NCBI RefSeq assembly: GCF_958439165.1
Contig: NZ_OY288139.1
Coordinates: forward strand, 1-52,563
Direction: 5' to 3'
Origin: an uncultured Hydrogenophaga sp.
Lineage (GTDB): Bacteria > Pseudomonadota > Gammaproteobacteria > Burkholderiales > Burkholderiaceae_C
Length of the DNA stretch: 52,563 bases
Positions 47,559 through 52,563 of the stretch are shown here, in pieces. Both the position numbers and the translations under genes were made by a program. Every line of letters starts with the position of its first letter. The first letter of the stretch is position 1. Below the pieces are notes generated by a model, which was not told the origin of the DNA, did no database searches, and was given only the letters and a program-made list of their open reading frames with translations.

Positions 47559-50129
47559 ATGGAAATCTCTCGCATCCGTGCCCTGCGCGGACCCAACCTC
47601 TGGACCCGCCAGACCGCCATCGAGGCCATCGTTCATTGCGAGCCGGGTGAACGCTCGATGGCCGACCTGCCCAAGCTCGAGCCGGCCCTGCGCGCCCAGT
47701 TTCCCCAGCTGGGCCTGTGGCGCCATGAGCGCCATGAAATGTCGCTGGCCCATGTGCTGAAGCTGGTCGCGCTGGCCCTGCAGGCGCAGGCCGGATGCCC
47801 GGTGAGCTTCTCGCGCTGCACCGAGACGGTGGAAAAGGGCACCTACCAGGTGGTGGTGGAGTACACCGAGGAGGCGGTGGGCCGGGAGGCGTTCCGCCAG
47901 GCCGAACGCCTGATCGCCCACGTGCGGGCCGGGCACCCGAAAGCCTTCGATGTGGACGCGGTGGTGGCCGGCCTGCGCGAGCTCGACGAGGACATCCGCC
48001 TGGGCCCTTCGACCGGCTCGATCGTGAATGCGGCCGTGGCGCGGGGCATCCCGTTCCGCCGCCTCACCTCGGGCTCGCTGGTGCAGTTCGGCTGGGGCTC
48101 GAAGCAGCGGCGCATCTGGGCGGCCGAAGTCGACGGCACCAGTGCCGTGTCGGAGAGCATTGCGCAGGACAAGGATCTCACCAAGACCCTGTTGCGGGCC
48201 GCTGGTGTGCCGGTGCCTTGGGGCCGCCCGGTCGAGAAGGCCGAGGACGCCTGGACGGCTGCGCTGGAGGTCGGGCTGCCGGTGGTGGTCAAGCCGCAGG
48301 ACGGCAACCAGGGCAAGGGCGTGACGGTGAACATCGTCGACCGTGACCACCTGGAGCTGGCCTGGCGAGTGGCTTCCGAGTACGGCACACCCATGATCGA
48401 GAAATTCCTCCCCGGGAGCGATTTCCGCCTGCTGGTGGTGGGCGACAAGCTGATCGCCGCCGCGCGCCGTGATCCGCCGCAGGTGATCGGTGACGGTGTC
48501 CACACCGTGGCGCAGCTGGTGGAGCAGGTCAATGCCGACCCGCGCCGCGGCGACGGACATGCCACCTCGCTGACCCGCATGCGCATCGACGAGATCGCGC
48601 TGGCCCGCCTCAAGATCCAGGGTCATTCCCCGGACTCGGTGCCCGCCAAGGGCGAGCGCGTGGTGCTGCGCAACAACGCCAACCTGTCCACCGGCGGTAC
48701 CGCCACCGACGTGACGGACGACGTGCACCCCGAGGTGGCCGCCGCTGCCGTGGCGGCTGCCCGCATGATCGGCCTGGACGTGTGCGGCGTGGACGTGGTC
48801 TGCGAGACCGTGCTGCGCCCGCTGCAGGATCAGAGCGGCGGCATTGTCGAAGTCAATGCGGCGCCCGGGCTTCGCATGCACCTGACGCCGTCGTACGGCA
48901 AGGGCCGTGCCGTGGGCGAAGCCATCATCGACCACCTCTTTGCCGCAGGCGACAACGGCCGCGTCCCGGTGGTGGCCGTCACCGGCACCAACGGCAAGAC
49001 CACCACCGCCCGGCTCATCGCCCACATCGTCGCCGGCAGCGGCCTGCGGGTGGGCATGACCAACACCGACGGCGTCTATGTGAACGGCCGCCAGACCGAC
49101 AGCGGCGACTGTGCCGGTCCGCGCAGCTCGCGCAACGTGCTGATGCACCCGGAGGTCGATGCGGCGGTGTTCGAGACGGCTCGCGGCGGCATCCTGCGCG
49201 AGGGGCTGGGTTTCGACCGCTGCCAGGTGGCCGTGGTCACCAACATCGGGGCCGGCGACCACCTCGGGCTGAACTACATCACCACGGTCGAGGACATCGC
49301 GGTGCTCAAGCGGGTCATCGTCCAGAACGTGGCACCCACGGGTTACGGCGTGCTCAATGCCACCGATCCGCATTGCCAGCGCATGGCCGAGGTGTGCACC
49401 GGCCAGGTCATCTTCTTTGCGGCCGACGCCTACCAGCCGGTGCTGGCCACCCACCGCGAGCAGGGCAAGCGGGCGGTGTGGGTGGAAGACGGACACATCG
49501 TGGCGGGTGAAGGCGCCCAGCGCCACCTGGTCGCGCTCAAGGACGTCGCCATCACCCTGGGTGGCCGCGTCGGCTTCCAGGTCGAGAACGCCATGGCGGC
49601 GGTGGCCGCTGCCTGGGGCCTGGGCCTGGACTGGGACGTGATCCGACGCGGTCTGGCCAGCTTCCGCACCGACATCGGCAATGCCCCGGGCCGTTTCAAC
49701 CTCATGAACCACCGTGGTGCCACGGTGATTGCCGATTACGGTCACAACCCGGACGCGATGCGTGCGCTGGTGGCGGCCGTGGACGCGATTCCGGGGGACC
49801 GCCGCATGGTGGTCATCAGCGGTGCCGGTGATCGCCGTGACGAAGACATCCGCGAGCAGACCCAGATCCTGGGCGCTGCATTTGACGAGGTCATCCTGTA
49901 CGAAGACGCCTGCCAGCGGGGCCGGTCACCCGGCGAGGTGGTGGGGCTGCTGCGCGAGGGACTGGGCGGTGCCAGCCGGACCCGGCAGATCGACACCATC
50001 CAGGGCGAGTTCGTGGCCATCGACACCGCGCTGGATCGCCTGCAGCGGGGCGACCTGTGCCTGATCCTGATCGATCAGGTGGAGGAGGCGCTGGCCCACC
50101 TGCGGCAGCGCTGCGACGGCGTGGCCTGA
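47559..50129 (+). CDS. cphA: Cyanophycin synthetase
   Basis: Makes cyanophycin, a poly-aspartate backbone with arginine side chains, by alternating two ATP-dependent reactions. The 856-residue protein has all three parts: the N-terminal domain (1 to about 165), the ATP-grasp domain that adds Asp (KDLTKTLL, VVVKPQDGNQGKG with K245, EVNAAPG at 431-437) and the Mur-ligase domain that adds Arg (intact P-loop GTNGKTTT from residue 476, NTDGVYVNG, TNIGAGDHLG, and DYGHNPDAM near 727). MEISRIRALRGPNLW is the usual start. It follows cphA' in the same operon and ends 2 bases from the convergent acyltransferase stop. A full-length, apparently functional enzyme. Confidence 0.96.
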   Translation: MEISRIRALRGPNLWTRQTAIEAIVHCEPGERSMADLPKLEPALRAQFPQLGLWRHERHEMSLAHVLKLVALALQAQAGCPVSFSRCTETVEKGTYQVVVEYTEEAVGREAFRQAERLIAHVRAGHPKAFDVDAVVAGLRELDEDIRLGPSTGSIVNAAVARGIPFRRLTSGSLVQFGWGSKQRRIWAAEVDGTSAVSESIAQDKDLTKTLLRAAGVPVPWGRPVEKAEDAWTAALEVGLPVVVKPQDGNQGKGVTVNIVDRDHLELAWRVASEYGTPMIEKFLPGSDFRLLVVGDKLIAAARRDPPQVIGDGVHTVAQLVEQVNADPRRGDGHATSLTRMRIDEIALARLKIQGHSPDSVPAKGERVVLRNNANLSTGGTATDVTDDVHPEVAAAAVAAARMIGLDVCGVDVVCETVLRPLQDQSGGIVEVNAAPGLRMHLTPSYGKGRAVGEAIIDHLFAAGDNGRVPVVAVTGTNGKTTTARLIAHIVAGSGLRVGMTNTDGVYVNGRQTDSGDCAGPRSSRNVLMHPEVDAAVFETARGGILREGLGFDRCQVAVVTNIGAGDHLGLNYITTVEDIAVLKRVIVQNVAPTGYGVLNATDPHCQRMAEVCTGQVIFFAADAYQPVLATHREQGKRAVWVEDGHIVAGEGAQRHLVALKDVAITLGGRVGFQVENAMAAVAAAWGLGLDWDVIRRGLASFRTDIGNAPGRFNLMNHRGATVIADYGHNPDAMRALVAAVDAIPGDRRMVVISGAGDRRDEDIREQTQILGAAFDEVILYEDACQRGRSPGEVVGLLREGLGGASRTRQIDTIQGEFVAIDTALDRLQRGDLCLILIDQVEEALAHLRQRCDGVA

Positions 50130-50131
50130 CC

Positions 50132-51205
50132 TCAGGCGCCTGCGCCGCTGCCCGCGCCGGCGGGCTGCCGGCGCAGCTTGCCGAGTCGGCCCAGGCGCGC
50201 TTCCACCGCGTGGTGGAACAGCGCGCCGAGCAGGTTGCAGGCCAGCCAGGCCAGCACGACCCCCGCGGTCTGCACCAGCGGATCGGCAGGGGCATGGCGG
50301 GTGAACCAGGCGTTCACCACCAGCGCCACCGGGAAGTTCAGCAGGAACACCGAATACGAGATGCGGCCCAGGTAGGCCAGCACCGCGCTGCGGGGCCAGG
50401 TGTGCAGCCAGCCGCTGCGCCGCGACCACACCAGCGTGAGGGCCACCAGCAGGGCCAGGGCGATGCGGGTGCGCCACTCCACCGCCAGCGCCAGCAGGCA
50501 CAGCAGCACCACCAGCGACCACAGGCGCAGACCGCGCCCGCCATCGGCCGGGTCGCTGCCCCACCAGGCCAGCACGCCCATGCCGTAGGCCCCGAAGAAG
50601 TAGACGGCCCAGCTGTCCCAGTCGGCGTCGCGGTTGAAGTGGAACAGCGATGCCAGCACCACCAGCATCACCAGCGGCACGGCCAGCCGCTGCCGGCCCA
50701 GGCGGCCCAGTACCCAGAGCAGGCCCAGCAGCAGCGCATAGAGCTGGAAGTCGATGGCCACGTACCAGACGCCGGCCGACAGGGAGTCCACGTCAAGCAG
50801 GGTGTGGACCAGCAGGGCATGGGTCACGAACTGCCAGAGGTCGGGCCGGTCCGGCAGGGAGTCGTGGGTCATCCAGAAGCGGGCGACCTCGGTGCAGACC
50901 ATGGCCACCAGCAGCGAGGCGAGGTAGGGCAGTGCCACCCGGGCATAACGCTGCCAGAGCAGCGCCAGCGGAGCCGGGGCATCCAGTCGGCCCGCCGGCG
51001 CCAGGCTGCGGGCCGCCAGGAAGCCGGCCACCACCAGGAACATCTGCACCGCCATCCGGGCGTCCTGGCTCAGCCATTCCACCAGCTCGGGCAGGACACG
51101 GTGGGTCCAGTCGGTCATGGGCCCGTAGAAGGCGAGGTGGTGCAGCACGATCAGCTGCGCACCCACCGCCTTGAGGGCGTCGATGTAGGGCAGGCGGTCG
51201 GTCAC
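50132..51205 (-). CDS. Membrane acyltransferase (acyltransferase 3 family)
   Basis: Integral membrane O-acyltransferase of 357 residues with about ten helices. It starts TDRLPYIDALKAVGAQLIVLHHLAFYGP, the family's usual first helix with the catalytic histidine (H in VLHH). Later segments include GVWYVAIDFQLYALLLGLLWV and LGRISYSVFLLNFPVALVVN. Such enzymes acylate sugars, glycans or peptidoglycan. The GTG start overlaps the stop of the upstream gene by 4 nt (GTGA), so it is translated with it; no ATG start is available for this domain. It meets cphA convergently. Substrate unknown; a link to cyanophycin is only positional. Confidence 0.86.
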   Translation of the reverse strand: MTDRLPYIDALKAVGAQLIVLHHLAFYGPMTDWTHRVLPELVEWLSQDARMAVQMFLVVAGFLAARSLAPAGRLDAPAPLALLWQRYARVALPYLASLLVAMVCTEVARFWMTHDSLPDRPDLWQFVTHALLVHTLLDVDSLSAGVWYVAIDFQLYALLLGLLWVLGRLGRQRLAVPLVMLVVLASLFHFNRDADWDSWAVYFFGAYGMGVLAWWGSDPADGGRGLRLWSLVVLLCLLALAVEWRTRIALALLVALTLVWSRRSGWLHTWPRSAVLAYLGRISYSVFLLNFPVALVVNAWFTRHAPADPLVQTAGVVLAWLACNLLGALFHHAVEARLGRLGKLRRQPAGAGSGAGA

Positions 51206-52065
51206 TCGGCGTGCCAGTGCAGCGGGAAGACGTAGTTGTCGGTCAGGGCTCGGGCGGCCATCAGGGGAAGCAGGCGGGCCACGAACACCTCGCCGACCCA
51301 GCGCCGTTCCGACGGACTGTCGTGCCCGCTGCCGCGCACCAGCCGCAGGCAGCAGAAGCTGGCGATGCCGTCTTCCACCGAGATCCCGGCGGGGGGAGGG
51401 GGCACCGCTTCGGTATCGACCGGGACGGCGCCGAAGGCGCTTTTCCAGGCGTCGAGGAAGCGCTCGAAGTACCCCACGGTACCGGCGCGCCAGACCTCGG
51501 CGATGTAGAAGTTCCAGGCACCCGCCGACTCGGTGATGAACCCCCACTCGAACTCGTGCACCGACAGCTCGCCCTGGGCCATGACGCCGATGCGCTGCAC
51601 GTCGTCGCGGGCAGCAAATTCGGCAACGAGCGGACCCGCGCCTGCGGGCAGTCCCCGCACCAGCCGGTCGATGGCACCGGCAGGGGTGCTGAACAGCGGT
51701 GCCGGCTCCTCCCAGGGTGAGCGGGCGCGGCGCAGCAGGCGGTCGGTGGCGTTCACGCTGTACTGCGCCAGGATGCAGCGGTCCATGAAGGCCTTGCGGC
51801 CTTCCGGGGTGGAGATTTCCTGCACCACCTGATCGAAGGCCTCGTCGGCCCGCAGGGCGCCGGTCTCGCGCATGTGCAGCACGATGTCGAGCATGGAGCT
51901 GCGGGTGATGTGGTCGACTGCGTAGGCCAGGTCGCCGCCTTCATAGTCGGCCATGGCGGTCTGGATCCAGGCCATGAGCTCCGCGCCGTCCAGGCCCTGG
52001 GGAGCGCGGGGCATGTCGTTGAAGAGCGCGCGCATGACGCGCACCGTGTCCAGATCGGTGGCCAT
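51202..52065 (-). CDS. Unrecognised 287-residue protein coupled to the acyltransferase
   Basis: I do not recognise this family. The protein has no signal peptide and no membrane helix. The first half is helical and acidic (ADYEGGDLAYAVDHITRSSMLDIVLHMRETG), and the middle part is aromatic-rich (EFEWGFITESAGAWNFYIAEVWRAGTVGYF), followed by a segment with two adjacent cysteines (IASFCCLRLVRGSG). The stop overlaps the acyltransferase start by 4 nt, so the two probably act together. An adapter or modifying partner of the membrane acyltransferase is possible, but this is speculation. No sign of disruption. Confidence 0.72.
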   Translation of the reverse strand: MATDLDTVRVMRALFNDMPRAPQGLDGAELMAWIQTAMADYEGGDLAYAVDHITRSSMLDIVLHMRETGALRADEAFDQVVQEISTPEGRKAFMDRCILAQYSVNATDRLLRRARSPWEEPAPLFSTPAGAIDRLVRGLPAGAGPLVAEFAARDDVQRIGVMAQGELSVHEFEWGFITESAGAWNFYIAEVWRAGTVGYFERFLDAWKSAFGAVPVDTEAVPPPPAGISVEDGIASFCCLRLVRGSGHDSPSERRWVGEVFVARLLPLMAARALTDNYVFPLHWHAE

Positions 52066-52115
52066 GTTCGGAGCAGAGGGTCAGGGCAGGAGCGCCGCTG
52101 CGGATTATCGGGCCG

Positions 52116-52563
52116 TCAGTTCACCAGCACCAATTTGCCTCGCACAGACCGTGAACCCATCACGGCATAGGCCTGTGGCAGTTCGCTCATGGGCAGGGTG
52201 CGGTCGATCACCGGCTTGATCCGGCCGGCCGCATACAGCCCGGCCAGGGTCTGCATCATGGCGGCGTTGGCCTGCGGCTCGCGCTTGGCGAAGTCGCCCC
52301 AGAACACGCCCACCAGGCTGGCGCCCTTGAGCAGCGCCAGGTTGAGCGGCAGGTTGGGAATGGGACCGCTGGCAAAACCCACCACCAGATAGCGGCCGCG
52401 CCAAGCGATGGAACGGAACACCGGTTCGGCAAAGGCGCCGCCCACCGGGTCGTACACCACATCCGGGCCCTTGCCGCCGGTGAGGCGCTTGATTTCCTCG
52501 CGCAGGCTGCCGTCCGGGGCATGCACGCTGTAGTTGATGGTCTCGTCGGCACCCAGTTCGCGG
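52116..52563 (-). CDS. NADPH:quinone oxidoreductase (zinc-independent MDR family), C-terminal part
   Basis: The last ~149 residues of a medium-chain quinone oxidoreductase; the N-terminal catalytic domain lies beyond the window edge. The visible part is the Rossmann half: LGADETINYS (from codons at the edge), LTGGKGPDVVYDPVGG, AWRGRYLVVGFASGPIPNLPLNL, and the closing RIKPVIDRTLPMSELPQAYAVM and GSRSVRGKLVLVN. These fit QOR/zeta-crystallin-like proteins, often described as acyl-CoA-linked or quinone reductases. It ends about 50 bases upstream of the 287-residue gene and on the same strand. Confidence 0.9.
   Translation of the reverse strand, partial: RELGADETINYSVHAPDGSLREEIKRLTGGKGPDVVYDPVGGAFAEPVFRSIAWRGRYLVVGFASGPIPNLPLNLALLKGASLVGVFWGDFAKREPQANAAMMQTLAGLYAAGRIKPVIDRTLPMSELPQAYAVMGSRSVRGKLVLVN

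Noticed and set aside
47208..49745. Open frame of 845 codons on the minus strand opposite cphA
   Set aside because: Same shadow composition, with no domain, while cphA in the other direction has all family motifs.
1..52563. CRISPR arrays, insertion sequences, integrase or attachment sites
   Set aside because: No regularly spaced repeats, transposase or integrase motifs were seen, and neither tRNA gene is flanked by a partial duplicate of its 3' end.

Overview
The window is high-GC, gene-dense chromosomal DNA that looks like a betaproteobacterium of the order Burkholderiales. The evidence is an EF-P with arginine at position 32 next to its rhamnosyltransferase gene earP, a tandem cyanophycin synthetase pair, a TIGR01841-type phasin with a PhaR-like palindrome, and the hupB-ppiD neighbourhood. 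The genus cannot be fixed from sequence reading alone. I see no insertion sequence, prophage, CRISPR array, plasmid origin or obvious foreign island. No stretch longer than about 300 bases lacks a gene; the largest gaps (7845-8053 and 36485-36744) hold a terminator plus a hairpin, and the hupB promoter.

Layout. 1-4666: 5' part of dnaG, a divergent acyl-CoA synthetase, then an SDR dehydrogenase and a gamma-glutamyltransferase lipoprotein in one operon behind a perfect LiuR-like palindrome. 4809-9768: PPK2 polyphosphate kinase, an iron(III)-binding protein facing a patatin-like lipoprotein, a phasin with a PhaR-like operator, and a histone-deacetylase-family protein. 9795-15916: thioesterase, nitroreductase, FKBP isomerase, NhaD-type antiporter, a 2-hydroxyacid dehydrogenase, a small exported protein and RmuC. 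15981-21512: a complete seven-gene mrpABCDEFG Na+/H+ antiporter operon with every junction overlapping by 4 nt. 21526-28070: a TetR repressor divergent from a three-gene RND efflux operon, separated by an almost canonical AcrR operator. 28071-39087: LOG-family protein, efp-earP, uvrC, pgsA, an EamA transporter, a LysR regulator facing a D-malate/tartrate dehydrogenase, hupB, tRNA-Val and ppiD, followed by tRNA-His. 39277-40599: two unrecognised genes, each preceded by a Fur-like box.

40728-50129 is the most distinctive region, a cyanophycin locus: a cyanophycinase with an export signal, a MobA-like nucleotidyltransferase, a DUF1854 protein and an ABC half-transporter with an N-terminal zinc ribbon, divergent from two cyanophycin synthetases. 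The second synthetase (CphA) is complete. The first (CphA') keeps the ATP-grasp half but has a truncated C-terminal Mur-ligase half with a broken P-loop, so it probably cannot add arginine by the usual reaction. Downstream, on the other strand, come an acyltransferase coupled to an unrecognised 287-residue protein, and the 3' part of a quinone oxidoreductase gene.

Themes: storage polymers (polyphosphate, PHA, cyanophycin), Na+/pH homeostasis (NhaD, Mrp), iron response (three Fur-like sites) and drug efflux. Functions are assigned from motifs and family resemblance seen by eye; no database search was run.
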